From positions 3,704,175 through 3,768,174 of the forward strand of contig NZ_CP036425.1 in assembly GCF_007747445.1 (NCBI RefSeq): a DNA stretch of 64,000 nucleotides, in the 5' to 3' direction. Positions 16,150 through 25,506 of the stretch are shown here, in pieces. The notes under the pieces were generated by a model that saw nothing but the letters and a program-made list of their open reading frames with translations, was not told the origin of the DNA and searched no databases. This stretch comes from Poriferisphaera corsica (GTDB taxonomy: Bacteria > Planctomycetota > Phycisphaerae > Phycisphaerales > Phycisphaeraceae). How positions within the stretch are numbered: position 1 is the stretch's first letter; each line of letters opens with the position of its first letter. Made by a program: the position numbers and the translations under genes.

Positions 16150-17409
16150 TCAAAAACTGAATTCAATCTGGCGAACGCTGCTCCCCTCGCCTACCCCTAC
16201 ACGATCACCGACCGCCCGTGACACATCATCACCAAACGCTAACCATAACCCAAGCAGTACAATCAATACCGCCATCACTGCCAGCATAATCTTGACCCAA
16301 CTCCAAGGACGCTCTCCCTGCACTTCTCCCGTCCGCGCATTCACGACAATCCGGTACACCCGATCCTGATACCGATACGTGTTCGACCACACCGGCAACA
16401 AGATGTGCTTAAACGTAATCTCATCATACTGCGAGTTCACTGTAAAAATCCGTTGCTCATCCCCACCAATATCCCGCTTAATTTTTGTCCGAATATCGGG
16501 CTCCATCAACCCCTTCGCAACATCAAAACCTTCTTTCACATCAACCTGATAACTCTCCGCAATAAACCCCGACAAATACTCATCCTGATACGCTACCAGC
16601 TCTCCCAAATCCCAAGGCTCAAGCGCCCTCACATATTTCGTTGGCAACGACCTCGAACCCACCACTAACACATCATCAAAATCAACATACACCGTCCCCC
16701 ACGCTGAATACCAACGCGTCTTCCTCACACGCTTCGACTTCCTCACCGATTTACCGTTCGAATCCGTCGTCGTATAATGCTCTGTCACCCAGTAATGCTC
16801 ACCTCTTTGCCCTGTATAGCTCGTTGTCGTATCCGTGTCATACGTCCAGTGCGGCAAATACACCCCCTTAAATGCATGATCCGCCCGCGCAAATTCCTTC
16901 ACCTTATTCGGCGCAAACCACAACCCCTTAACCCACTTCTCAAAACCAGCCCGCGCCTCGTCCTTCCCCACACGAAACGGCAACACACCCTTCGGCTTAA
17001 TCAGCCGCTTCGACTCACCCACCTTCACAAGATGCAACCCACAAAACGCGCAATCAAACGCATCCATCCCCGTTGGCTTCTCAACTTCTGCTCCACACCC
17101 CTCACACTTCACCATTAACAACTCAACCGTATCTTCTCCCGCCGCCAGCTCACTTAATATTGCTTCGAAGTCCTGTTCCTTTACGACCTCATCCGACAAC
17201 GCAATCTGATTCTCATACTCGCAATACGGGCACACCAACATCGCCTTCCCCGGCTCAAACGCCAGATCAGCACCACACTTCTCACAACCAAATTGCCTAT
17301 CCCCCCCATCCGAGTCTTCAGCACTTTTTACAACAACGTCATTCTCAATCCCACCCGACCCCTCTGCTTTCATTTCACTCGGTATCGGCGGCGGCATTTG
17401 CTCACTCAT
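16150..17409 (-). CDS. double zinc-ribbon protein with C-terminal membrane segment
   Basis: 419 residues. Two rubredoxin/TFIIB-like zinc ribbons lie near the N-terminus: CEKCGADLAF...CPYCEYEN (about 43-66) and CEGCGAEVEK...CAFCGLHLV (about 104-127). A conserved middle domain follows (KGVLPFRVGKDEARAGFEKW, LPHWTYDTDTTTSYTGQRGE). One transmembrane helix (KIMLAVMAVLIVLLGLWLAF) lies near residue 385. Proteins of this architecture are commonly found next to SPFH/GYF_2 proteins, as here (gap of 105 bp to 17515). The role is unknown; PriA-like annotations in databases rest only on the zinc fingers. Probably cotranscribed downstream of the SPFH gene. Confidence 0.8.
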   Translation of the reverse strand: MSEQMPPPIPSEMKAEGSGGIENDVVVKSAEDSDGGDRQFGCEKCGADLAFEPGKAMLVCPYCEYENQIALSDEVVKEQDFEAILSELAAGEDTVELLMVKCEGCGAEVEKPTGMDAFDCAFCGLHLVKVGESKRLIKPKGVLPFRVGKDEARAGFEKWVKGLWFAPNKVKEFARADHAFKGVYLPHWTYDTDTTTSYTGQRGEHYWVTEHYTTTDSNGKSVRKSKRVRKTRWYSAWGTVYVDFDDVLVVGSRSLPTKYVRALEPWDLGELVAYQDEYLSGFIAESYQVDVKEGFDVAKGLMEPDIRTKIKRDIGGDEQRIFTVNSQYDEITFKHILLPVWSNTYRYQDRVYRIVVNARTGEVQGERPWSWVKIMLAVMAVLIVLLGLWLAFGDDVSRAVGDRVGVGEGSSVRQIEFSF

Positions 17410-17514
17410 ATCTCAACACCTATCTCTCGATTAGATTTTCAAACCGGCAGGCAGCACAAACTAGACATCTAATACTTGGTTAGTCGATCAGACTCTTATC
17501 TTCACCTCCCCAAA

Positions 17515-18681
17515 TCAGGACATTGGCGGCAACGGCGGCGGAGCCTGACCAAACAATTTCGCCACCTCACCCACCTCGCCCGCCTTCTGCCATCCACTCA
17601 TCCCCCCCATCCAAACCAAAGTTTCAGCCGCCAGCGTTCCCTGCGAAATCATCCCCTTCAGCGCCGCCTCATCAAACGGCCCTGCCTGCTGTCCATTCAC
17701 CGCAACATGCACCGCCAACGCACTTACGCCCGGCAACGGCGGTGGCCCACCCACTTGATTCCCCCCCTGCCCCCCTTGGACATTCTGACCACCACCCGAA
17801 GGCTGTTGCATCGAACCCATCATCTGCTGCGCCATCCCAAACCCCATCCCTAAGCCCATCCCCTCTGCTGCCCCGCCACCGTTCGGATTATTTGCCGCAG
17901 CCTCCATTGCCTCTGCCGTCTGGAATTTCGTATACGCATCCAAATTCCCAATCACACCCATACTCGTCCGTTTGTCCAGCGCCTCTTCCACCGCACTTGG
18001 CAATGAAATATTCTCAATCAACAACTTCGTCAATTCCAACCCATACGTATCAAACTCGCTCTGAATCCGATCCGTCAAAAACTGACCAAACTCATCGTAG
18101 TTCGCCGCCATGTCCAACACCGGAATCTTCGCCTCACCCACAACATCCGCAAACCTTGATGCAACAATACTTCTGAGCTGCCCATCAATCTCATCCTTCG
18201 TAAACTCACCATCCGTCCCCACAATCTCCTTCAAAAACACATCCGGCTTATCAACCCGCATCACATACGTCCCATACGCCCGAATACGTATCGGCCCAAA
18301 CTCCGCGTCACGCATCATGATCGGATTCTTCGTCCCCCACTTCAGATCTGTAAACCGTCTCGAACTGACAAAATAAACCTCAGCCTTAAACGGCGACTCA
18401 AACCCATACTTCCAACCCATCAGCGTCGACAACACCGGCAAGTTCTTCGTCTCAAGCCGATACTGCCCCGGACTAAACACGTCCGCAATCTTCCCCTGAT
18501 TCACAAACACCGCATACTGCCCCTCCCTTACCACCAACTGCGCACCATACTTAATCTCATTCCCATACCGCTCAAACCGATACACCATCGTATCATTCGA
18601 GTCATCCAGCCATTCAATAATGTCAATCAATTCGCCGCGCAGCTTTTTCCAAATCATCCGACTACTCCCAAAAATGTCCAT
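17515..18681 (-). CDS. SPFH/band-7 domain protein with C-terminal GYF_2 domain
   Basis: 388 residues. The first ~240 residues form an SPFH domain (VREGQYAVFVNQGKIADVFS, then PGQYRLETKNLP and YVMRVDKPDVFLKEIVG). A Gly/Gln/Met-rich linker (GLGMGFGMAQQMMGSMQQPS) follows, then a GYF_2 (DUF4339) domain (VNGQQAGPFDEAALKGMISQ, ETLVWMGGMSGWQKAGEV) and a Pro-rich end. There is no obvious N-terminal transmembrane anchor, matching the cytoplasmic 'virion core protein'-type SPFH family. It forms a gene pair with the zinc-ribbon membrane protein just downstream; together they may build a membrane-associated scaffold (inference). Confidence 0.87.
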   Translation of the reverse strand: MDIFGSSRMIWKKLRGELIDIIEWLDDSNDTMVYRFERYGNEIKYGAQLVVREGQYAVFVNQGKIADVFSPGQYRLETKNLPVLSTLMGWKYGFESPFKAEVYFVSSRRFTDLKWGTKNPIMMRDAEFGPIRIRAYGTYVMRVDKPDVFLKEIVGTDGEFTKDEIDGQLRSIVASRFADVVGEAKIPVLDMAANYDEFGQFLTDRIQSEFDTYGLELTKLLIENISLPSAVEEALDKRTSMGVIGNLDAYTKFQTAEAMEAAANNPNGGGAAEGMGLGMGFGMAQQMMGSMQQPSGGGQNVQGGQGGNQVGGPPPLPGVSALAVHVAVNGQQAGPFDEAALKGMISQGTLAAETLVWMGGMSGWQKAGEVGEVAKLFGQAPPPLPPMS

Positions 18682-19131
18682 CTATATATTGACTCACAAA
18701 ACGAATTTGAGCGAATCCTTTGTAACCGCAACACACACAATCCACCACCCCCAGCCCCCACAATTTACCAGAAATGCAATCCCCCCCCTCCCCTACCCCC
18801 ACATCTGCAACCCCTTCATTCACCAACCCGCATGACTTTCTACATCGCCTGCAACCATCCCCTCCCTCGCATGCGTCTTATATCCGCAATCCGAAATCTA
18901 AATTTCCTCACCCCTTCCTCGCTTGCGTCTTCTCTAGCACTAGCACTACACAAAAAAAGGCGACAAAGCTGATGCTTCGTCGCCCGGAGGGAAAAGAGAG
19001 ACGCCAAATTTAATTTCACCCTTCTTTACTCACTTCGTCATTCCGAGGAGAACTCAAAGGGGAGCTACTTTTGACCGTCGTAGCAAACGTGCTGTTCAAT
19101 TTGCCTTTTAGAAGTTGTACACTTCCGGGGC
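18682..19131. other. intergenic stretch
   Basis: C-rich on the plus strand. It holds the terminator at 18952-18984 and the upstream region of the SPFH gene. No supported gene. Confidence 0.55.
18952..18984 (-). terminator. intrinsic terminator, probably of the HDOD gene
   Basis: Stem GGCGACAAAG (18959-18968) with CTTCGTCGCC (18975-18984), one mismatch. On the minus strand it is followed by seven T (complement of 18952-18958). It lies about 150 bp beyond the HDOD stop codon. Confidence 0.75.
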
Positions 19132-20025
19132 TTAACCGAGACTGAAGATCGTTGATGCTTCTTCCATTGCCTCAGGTACTTTCGTACTTATTTCTTCGAC
19201 CTGTTCCATCGAGAGCTTCAACTCTTCTAGCAAACTAGGCATTATTTCTTTGTGTTCCACGCCACGTGTAAAGCCAATGCCGAGATTAGCGACAATGATG
19301 TCTGCAACGTGTACAAGGCTCGCAAGGGTTCTATGCTTTTCTGGCAGATCCCAAGGATGGTGATGGAACCCCGTCACATACGCAAAACTCTGCGGGAATT
19401 TCCATGTTCGGCATAACGCCGCACCAAATTGCTCGTGATCAGCACCTATAACCGCTTCTTCGTACTCGCGAAGCTTCCCATCAGGATTCTCTTCAAGCTT
19501 CTGCATCACCTCAACAAACTTCGGACGCTTCGCCTGAATCTCAACCATCATCCCAATATCGTGAATCAGCCCCGCCAAAAACGCTTCGTCTGGCAAACCC
19601 AGACCTATCTTCTCACCCAACAACCGCGTCGCCGTAGCACTCGCAATCGCCTGGTTCCAAAGGTCATGAGCGTCAAAACTGTTACAGATCTTCCCACCCC
19701 TAAAAAGCTTCGCCAATGAAGCCGCAATCGCGATATTCTTCACCGCGTTCAACCCCAAAAGCACAATCGCTCGATTAATCGAGCCAATCTGCCCCGGCAA
19801 ACCATAAAACGCTGAATTAACCACCTTCAGAATCCGCGCACCCAGTGCCGGATCGTTCGAGATGACCTTATTCAGATCCTGAGCTGTCGAGTCCGGATCC
19901 TCAACCAACTGAATAATCTTCATCGTTACCTCAGGTAACGTTGCAATATGACTGATCTCCGCGATCGCCGCTTCAATCAACTCATTCTGTGCTTCATTGT
20001 CGGTGACTAAACCCGTTTCTGACAT
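19132..20025 (-). CDS. HDOD domain signalling protein
   Basis: 297 residues from the ATG at 20025, which has GGAGG 9 bases upstream (the frame runs on to 20088 without support). The HDOD core covers about residues 15-215: ISHIATLPEVTMKIIQLVED, DLNKVISNDPALGARILKVV, NSAFYGLPGQIGSINRAIVL, and AGLIHDIGMMVEIQAKRP in the HD-like position. HDOD proteins are cytoplasmic, HD-GYP-related and usually non-catalytic; they act in signalling networks often linked to c-di-GMP. It stands alone with its own terminator. The upstream region contains two copies of a dispersed repeat. Confidence 0.92.
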   Translation of the reverse strand: MSETGLVTDNEAQNELIEAAIAEISHIATLPEVTMKIIQLVEDPDSTAQDLNKVISNDPALGARILKVVNSAFYGLPGQIGSINRAIVLLGLNAVKNIAIAASLAKLFRGGKICNSFDAHDLWNQAIASATATRLLGEKIGLGLPDEAFLAGLIHDIGMMVEIQAKRPKFVEVMQKLEENPDGKLREYEEAVIGADHEQFGAALCRTWKFPQSFAYVTGFHHHPWDLPEKHRTLASLVHVADIIVANLGIGFTRGVEHKEIMPSLLEELKLSMEQVEEISTKVPEAMEEASTIFSLG

Positions 20026-20140
20026 GATCGGAACCTCCGCTCCTATACGGTTTGGGACAGCAATTTGCGTCAACACTTCTCTTGGCAAAGAGCTGAATCA
20101 TTGGCAATAACTCGCCTTTAATTCCTGCAACACCAATATC

Positions 20141-20205
20141 GACCGGCTGGTCAACGAGGAAGTCATCTCACAAATCGCTCTAGAACAAGTTGCATCATTA
20201 CACGC
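20141..20205 (+). repeat. dispersed repeat, copy 1
   Basis: GACCGGCTGGTCAACGAGGA followed by CGCTCTAGAACAAGTTGCAT. It matches copy 2 (20265) over both ends (GACC-YTGGTCAACGA and CGCTCTARAAC--TTGCATCA) with a more variable middle. The copies are in the same orientation, start points 124 bp apart, both upstream of the HDOD gene. Confidence 0.55.
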
Positions 20206-20264
20206 CACATGTCCTGCGAAACAATCAGAAGCAGGCTCATGTGAGAAGCGTTTTTTTACGTAAC

Positions 20265-20330
20265 GACCTATTGGTCAACGAAGCAAGTAATTTCGCAAGA
20301 CGCTCTAAAACATCTTGCATCAAGACGTTC
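20265..20330 (+). repeat. dispersed repeat, copy 2
   Basis: GACCTATTGGTCAACGAAGC then CGCTCTAAAACATCTTGCAT. See copy 1. A third, more diverged copy lies at about 56805-56870. Confidence 0.55.
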
Positions 20331-20755
20331 TACTTCGCATATCGGCCAATAACATGACCCACTTAATGTTTCCCCTAGTTCCGCTAACCATTTTTATCCC
20401 ATCATCCCCCCCCACCCCAACGCACACCACAAACACCGCCTTCTCTTGTCGCCGCCCAATCCCCTGCATTCTGCCCTCCCTTTTCCCACTGCAACACTTC
20501 CAAAATCTCGCAATCCTGCATAATTGCCCCCACCGAATCCCCCAACCTGGGACAATCGGCCAAAACCCGTTTGTCCCAGCCTCCAAACCCCGCTAGCATC
20601 AAACTTGAACGCATCTATATATAGATTCGTATAACCCTTGATAACATCTCAAACCCGCATGCACCTCAAGCCGCAACAACCCATTAATCAATAAACACTT
20701 AGACATAATTGCTGCTCTCGTCGATGCGATCGAGCAGCCGATAGAAAGCAATACC

Positions 20756-21154
20756 ATGGTTTGGAAAGCCTACGTGAAAAATCACCCTAAATTTGGCTCT
20801 TATTACGCCACCATCCAACGACAACCCTCTTGGGTCACCAAGATCGCGATCTTCGCTTTCGTCTTTGCTGTCGTGATCCCCATCGCCGTCCTCGTCCTCG
20901 CCGCCATCCTCGTCGCGACCATCGTCTTCACCATCCTCGCTCTCATCGCCCGCGCCTTCAACGGCCTCGCCAACATCCTCACCCCACCATCCCCATCACC
21001 TCCACATACAAACGACGATAACCAACCCCACACAAGCCAATCCCCTCACGCCTCCACCGACTATTCATCAAATAGGCCATCATCTTCACCGCCTCCTCCA
21101 CCTCCCCATGATGCCGACGGCCGCCGCAATGTCCGCGTCATCCGTCGTGACTAA
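20756..21154 (+). CDS. small membrane protein with Pro/Ser-rich tail, unknown
   Basis: 132 residues. One long hydrophobic region (about 28-68: KIAIFAFVFAVVIPIAVLVL then AAILVATIVFTILALIA) probably forms two tight membrane helices. It is followed by a tail rich in Pro, Ser and His (SSSPPPPPPHDADGRRN) ending in VRVIRRD. No domain is recognised. Third codon positions are strongly C, which fits both the local plus-strand C bias and real coding. No strong ribosome binding site is seen before the ATG. A probable gene of unknown role. Confidence 0.6.
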   Translation: MVWKAYVKNHPKFGSYYATIQRQPSWVTKIAIFAFVFAVVIPIAVLVLAAILVATIVFTILALIARAFNGLANILTPPSPSPPHTNDDNQPHTSQSPHASTDYSSNRPSSSPPPPPPHDADGRRNVRVIRRD

Positions 21155-21189
21155 TCCGCGATTAGTCATCAATTTCTTGAATTTTGAAT

Positions 21190-21520
21190 TTGCGAATCAC
21201 GCACAACAGCGCGACGGTTTTATGCGCACAAAATTTTTTACAGACGCGCATCTGTGCGCAAAATCGCCTGTGTATAAGTTCCCATTCTCAAGCATCTCTA
21301 ACCAAAGCGTGAGATTCTTCAATCGTTTCTCACCGAAGTTGGCGATTTTCAAGCTATTTTTAACTGTTTCTGTTTTTCGATGTAAACGGCGGGCATGCCA
21401 ATACATACGAACAAAAAACACGAATGATTGCGTGTTTGTGCGCGATTGCATTTTTGTACAATGTGGAATCTTTTTGCGCGAACTCTAATCATCAATTAGT
21501 ACTGACACGCGCACAACAAC
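21190..21520. other. intergenic element with clustered GTGCGCA-type boxes
   Basis: Boxes: TGCGCACA (21223-21230), an inverted pair in CGCGCATCTGTGCGCA (21245-21260), GTGCGCG (21438-21444), TTGCGCG (21474-21480) and ACGCGCACA (21507-21515). Between the two groups lies TTTCTCACCGAAGTTG (21326-21341), which recurs with one change in the element at 58.1 kb. A TGTGTATAA at 21269-21277 matches the DnaA box consensus TTATNCACA on the minus strand. No gene is supported here. Confidence 0.5.
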
Positions 21521-21555
21521 ATTCGGCCTCACACTCAAATACTTCAATCAACAGA

Positions 21556-22410
21556 TTATTTTCGCAGTGCGAGCCAACCGCGTATGCGGCTGAAGAATTC
21601 AGTACGCGCATAACGCTCAACCCAAGGACTGTGCCCACAGCGTTCCAACTCGTGATAGTCCATCTGCGGCATGTACTGTTTGAGCAATTCATAGGTTTCG
21701 ATACCGGGATGTGGATCATGCGAGCCGTGGATCATAAGTACAGGCGATGTAATCGCTTTAAAGGCATCAGGATACATACCTTCTTTTTGCAGACGAATCA
21801 TATCGCACCAGGTATGTTTATGAGCAACCGCATCAAGTTTGATGGGATGCTCTGCATAGCCATCGATCTCAGCTTCGGGAAGCTTGGCGTAGTTGTAGAC
21901 CTTCTCGATGAGCTTGATGTGCTGCTGCATTCGGGTATGGGGGTCCTCGATATCTGATTCGAGGCTATCGAATCGATCTTTCAACCCAGGGGCCTGATCG
22001 ATGCGATCAGTGATTGTCTTCCTAAGCACAGATCGAGTGTCTTCGCTAAACGTCCCACAGCCCACAAGTATCAATGGGCCAACGATTTGCGGATATCTCG
22101 CAGCATAAGCCAAGGCGAGCATGGCTCCCCAGGATTCACCGAGAATGATCGGTTTCACACTGCATTTAGCGATGATGAGCTCGTGTAAATCACGGACATG
22201 CTGATCAACGGTGAAGATTTTGCTGGGATCTTCACTCGGGTGTAATAGATCGGTATCGCGCTGCAAGGGCTCAATGACGGTAAACCCGTCTTGAGAAAGC
22301 TTTTGCGCTATCGGCGCAGCACTACCCGCGGCTGCCGGCCCGCCGTGCAGGACAATAATTTCCCGCTTTTTGTGATGCCCACCCTGATTGTGAATACGAA
22401 ACGTGATCAT
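21556..22410 (-). CDS. proline iminopeptidase-like alpha/beta hydrolase
   Basis: 284 residues. IIVLHGGPAAAGSAAPIAQK has the HGGP oxyanion motif of proline iminopeptidases (family S33). ILGESWGAMLALAYAARYP carries the nucleophile Ser in GxSxG. MIHGSHDPHPGIETYELL gives the acidic residue and RCGHSPWVERYARTEF the His. It is likely cytoplasmic and removes N-terminal proline or hydrolyses a related amide or ester; substrate preference cannot be read from sequence. No signal peptide. The upstream intergenic region separates it from the divergently read MscS gene. Confidence 0.87.
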   Translation of the reverse strand: MITFRIHNQGGHHKKREIIVLHGGPAAAGSAAPIAQKLSQDGFTVIEPLQRDTDLLHPSEDPSKIFTVDQHVRDLHELIIAKCSVKPIILGESWGAMLALAYAARYPQIVGPLILVGCGTFSEDTRSVLRKTITDRIDQAPGLKDRFDSLESDIEDPHTRMQQHIKLIEKVYNYAKLPEAEIDGYAEHPIKLDAVAHKHTWCDMIRLQKEGMYPDAFKAITSPVLMIHGSHDPHPGIETYELLKQYMPQMDYHELERCGHSPWVERYARTEFFSRIRGWLALRK

Positions 22411-22861
22411 CTATAGCTCATGCCTCTTTGTACAACATTAGGCAACGGTTTTCCGCAAGTCATTACAGAATAAACAGATACACAAACACGACAAGCAACG
22501 TTCATGATTTCTCTGCCGGATGCGATATGAGCATACGGACTGAAGAAGCCGTTGAACCTTGCTGCGCGATGAATTATGACTTCAGTGGGGTCTCCTATAG
22601 ATGCAGGGCTATTGTACTGTACGTGGCACGCGAGACCAACCATTTCCACATGTCACCGGCGCTTAAATACGGCTTGATGAGTCAAAATTTAGTTTCGGCA
22701 AGGATCGGCCTAGCCGGCCATACGGACTTATAGATAACCGCCTGCTTTGGGAAGGACTTACGAATATTGTATGAACCGGATAACAGGAGAAAGTTGATAA
22801 GCGTTTATGGATATAGGCTGAGGCTTCATGAAATGCTGTGGATGCGTTACATTGTTGAGTT
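22411..22861. other. divergent intergenic region
   Basis: Between the diverging hydrolase and MscS genes; must hold both promoters. No reliable promoter hexamers, repeats or coding frame were identified. Confidence 0.5.
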
Positions 22862-24961
22862 ATGAGCATGTATATGAATAAATCAAAAAGACAAAACGGG
22901 CAAGGTTTCGGTATCGCTGGCCACGGGGTGTGGCTTGGATGGCTGGCGGCGCTAGCGATGTGCTTGAGCATGATGGGCGGGCAAGTGCATGCACAATCAC
23001 AGGCTGAGAAGGTTACGGACAAGGCGCCCAGTGGTTCGTCGAAGGTCGCGGATGCGATCAAAGATAAGGTTGTAGATGCCAAAGAGCAGATGGAGAAGGA
23101 GAAAGAGGCGGAAGCGCTGAAGGTGGATCTGACAACGCCAGGGCAGACAGTGAAAACGTTTATCGAGGCGATGGACAAGATCACGGGTTTGTGGGATGAG
23201 GCAACGATCAACGATGAAGACAAGAAGAAGCAGCAAAATATTGCGATTGCTTGCATGTGGGTCAAGGGGACCGACTATGAGACGGATAGAGCGAAGGCAG
23301 TTCTAGCTGCGAATGATTTGTACTCCGTTCTCAATAGGATCCAGGATTATTTATCGATGGGGATGCTCGATGATAAGACGTACTTGGGGAATGCGGATTA
23401 TATCGATGAGGGGGCAGGCAAGAAAGAAATTACGCTGTTTCCCATTAATGATGGGCAGCAAGATGAATTTGAGAAATTGCTAAACACAACTTCTGTGCCA
23501 CGAATTGTGTTGGAGCGGAATGACGCGGATGAGTGGAAGTTTGATAAAGGCACGGTTGAGCGTGCGGGGTCAATGCTTAAATTGTTTACGGAGCATGATA
23601 TCAACCCAAAGCGTGGGCCGATGGTGACTTCGATTGCGCCGATGATTGAATCAGCGTTACCAAAATATCTGGTTCAGGGGGAGTTCTTGCAGATCAAGTA
23701 TTGGCAATGGCTGCTTGTGCTGATTCTGATCTTCATTGGGATGGTGATTGATTTGTTCTTCCGGATCTTGGTAAAGAGCAGTTCACGTCGATTGATTAAG
23801 CGGCGTGGGATGACGGAGGATATGCATGAAACGATTAAGTACTCGGCAAGGCCGTTTGGGTTGTTGGCCGCGGCGGTGTTTTGGATCACGGCACTGAAGC
23901 TGACGTTTACAATTGGAAAGGATGAGAATCTTGCGGTTTACGTGCTATTCTCATCATTACGGATTTATATTGCGGTGATCGGGACACTAACGGCGTGGCG
24001 GTTTGTGGATTTGATCGCGATGTTTTTAGAGGCCAAGGCGAAACGCACGTCGACGAAGTTTGATGATGTGCTGATCCCGTTGATGCGAAAGACGTTTAAG
24101 GTTTTCGTGGTAGCGATCGGGATTGTGTATGCAGCGGGCGCGTTGGGGGTTTCGATCGCGCCGCTACTGGCTTCGATTGGTATTGCTTCGGTTGGTATTT
24201 CGTTTGCGATGAAGGATACTGTTGAGAACTTTTTTGGTTCGGTGGCGGTGCTGCTGGATCGGCCGTTTGATGTGGGGGACTGGGTGCTGATTGATTCGGC
24301 GGAAGGGATTGTGGAACAGGTTGGTTTTCGGTCGACACGGATCAGGACGTTTTATAATTCGCAGATTACGATTCCTAACTCGAATCTTGTGCGTGCGAAG
24401 GTTGATAACTATGGGCGGCGAAGGTATCGCCGATGGAAAACGAATCTGAGTGTGCAGTATGATACGACGCCGGATCAATTGATTGCGTTCACCGAAGGGG
24501 TGCGTGAACTGGTGCGAACGCATCCGTATACGCGGAAGGATTATTACGAGGTTTATTGCAATGAGTTTGGCGATTCGTCGTTGGATATTTTGTTGTATGT
24601 CTTTTTTGAGGTGCCGGACTGGAATACGGAGTTGCGAGAGAGGGAACGTTTGTTCTTAGATATTGTGCGACTGGCGGATGCGCTGGGTGTGAGCTTTGCG
24701 TTCCCAACACGGACGTTGCATTTATATAATGAGGAAAAGGATGCGATCCATAAGCCGAGCGAGGCGCCGCTGAGTTCTACGGAGCGGCGGGCTGAGGTTT
24801 TAGGTGTGCATGCGGCTCAACGATTGATGAAGCAGCAAACTTGGCAGAAGAAGAAGCCAGGGGCGGTGGTGATTACGGGTGCGCCGACGGATATTAAGCT
24901 GGATGACGGGGGGAATCCGGTGGTAGAGGATGAGAAGGAAGATGAAGGGAAGAAAGAATGA
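22862..24961 (+). CDS. MscS-family mechanosensitive ion channel with large periplasmic N-terminal domain
   Basis: 699 residues. A signal peptide (WLGWLAALAMCLSMMGGQVH, then AQ) is followed by a charged helical stretch and a soluble domain to about residue 275. Then come membrane helices (WQWLLVLILIFIGMVIDLFF; LAVYVLFSSLRIYIAVIGTL) and the pore helix region FKVFVVAIGIVYAAGALGVS with APLLASIGIASVGISFAMKD. The beta domain is LLDRPFDVGDWVLIDSAEGI, VEQVGFRSTRIRTFYNSQIT, IPNSNLVRAKVDNY. The C-terminal tail is rich in Glu and Lys. Members release solutes on hypo-osmotic shock from the inner membrane. The exported N-terminal domain resembles the extended MscS/MscK-like subfamilies, though its fold is not recognised. 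G-rich third positions. Confidence 0.93.
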   Translation: MSMYMNKSKRQNGQGFGIAGHGVWLGWLAALAMCLSMMGGQVHAQSQAEKVTDKAPSGSSKVADAIKDKVVDAKEQMEKEKEAEALKVDLTTPGQTVKTFIEAMDKITGLWDEATINDEDKKKQQNIAIACMWVKGTDYETDRAKAVLAANDLYSVLNRIQDYLSMGMLDDKTYLGNADYIDEGAGKKEITLFPINDGQQDEFEKLLNTTSVPRIVLERNDADEWKFDKGTVERAGSMLKLFTEHDINPKRGPMVTSIAPMIESALPKYLVQGEFLQIKYWQWLLVLILIFIGMVIDLFFRILVKSSSRRLIKRRGMTEDMHETIKYSARPFGLLAAAVFWITALKLTFTIGKDENLAVYVLFSSLRIYIAVIGTLTAWRFVDLIAMFLEAKAKRTSTKFDDVLIPLMRKTFKVFVVAIGIVYAAGALGVSIAPLLASIGIASVGISFAMKDTVENFFGSVAVLLDRPFDVGDWVLIDSAEGIVEQVGFRSTRIRTFYNSQITIPNSNLVRAKVDNYGRRRYRRWKTNLSVQYDTTPDQLIAFTEGVRELVRTHPYTRKDYYEVYCNEFGDSSLDILLYVFFEVPDWNTELRERERLFLDIVRLADALGVSFAFPTRTLHLYNEEKDAIHKPSEAPLSSTERRAEVLGVHAAQRLMKQQTWQKKKPGAVVITGAPTDIKLDDGGNPVVEDEKEDEGKKE

Positions 24962-25053
24962 TGAGGTGTATTGTCGTGCTATGAAGTGTCACGACGGCTA
25001 TTGCATGTAACGAATAATGAATTGAAGCTTGGACGATTGTTCGAGCTTTTTTT

Positions 25054-25479
25054 ATGATTGGATTCTTTATGTTGCAATTTGGGTTGGTGTATGATGAAAA
25101 AATGACAGATGAGTCAACTGAAATGATGGGGCCGATGGCGGATTACTTTTGGAGAAAGTGGTTGCTTGGAGGCGTTTTTACTGCGTTTCTGTTTTTCGTT
25201 GGGGCATACGCGATTGTATTTGCTGAAACAGCGCTCTATTTTCCAACGCGATACAGGTTTTATTACCGTGTTCCGCTAGAAGGAGTTGAAGCTGTACTGG
25301 TGGATGTTTGCGAGGTCATGCTGGGATTAATGTTTCACTTTGGCATGTTTTGGAAGTATCAAAAGAAATTGGAGCAGTATTATCAACCGCTGCTGTATTT
25401 AACGAGTGTTGCTTTTGGTGGATGCGTATTACTGACGGCGGGGTATTCGTTATGGACGCGATTTGTTGTGTTTATGTGA
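25054..25479 (+). CDS. small polytopic membrane protein, unknown
   Basis: About 141 residues with three to four hydrophobic segments (WLLGGVFTAFLFFVGAYAIV, VDVCEVMLGLMFHFGMFW, LLYLTSVAFGGCVLLTAGYS). No domain is recognised. Several in-frame ATG codons exist at the 5' end; the one at 25102 (MTDESTEMMGPMADYFWRKW) gives a more usual membrane protein start. Between MscS and a convergent zinc-ribbon gene. Confidence 0.6.
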   Translation: MIGFFMLQFGLVYDEKMTDESTEMMGPMADYFWRKWLLGGVFTAFLFFVGAYAIVFAETALYFPTRYRFYYRVPLEGVEAVLVDVCEVMLGLMFHFGMFWKYQKKLEQYYQPLLYLTSVAFGGCVLLTAGYSLWTRFVVFM

Positions 25480-25506
25480 TCTACAAAAGACTAACTCACG
25501 AATAGG

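Larger units (their letters stand above)
20026..20755. other. intergenic stretch with two copies of a short repeat
   Basis: Carries direct repeat copies at about 20141-20205 and 20265-20330 and otherwise C-rich sequence without a supported gene. Confidence 0.55.

Noticed and set aside
20230-20330. GTTTTAGAGC read on the minus strand in the 20.2-20.3 kb repeats resembles the start of type II CRISPR repeats
   Set aside because: Only two copies are present, 124 bp apart, with divergent flanks. There are no regular spacers and no cas genes or tracrRNA candidate.
21108-21488. 126-residue plus-strand frame and an 84-residue minus-strand frame across the GTGCGCA element
   Set aside because: Neither has a ribosome binding site, a recognisable domain or the codon bias of the neighbours. 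The shared features of the two elements are nucleotide boxes, not protein similarity; only a short FGEK/FSPKL-like match exists.
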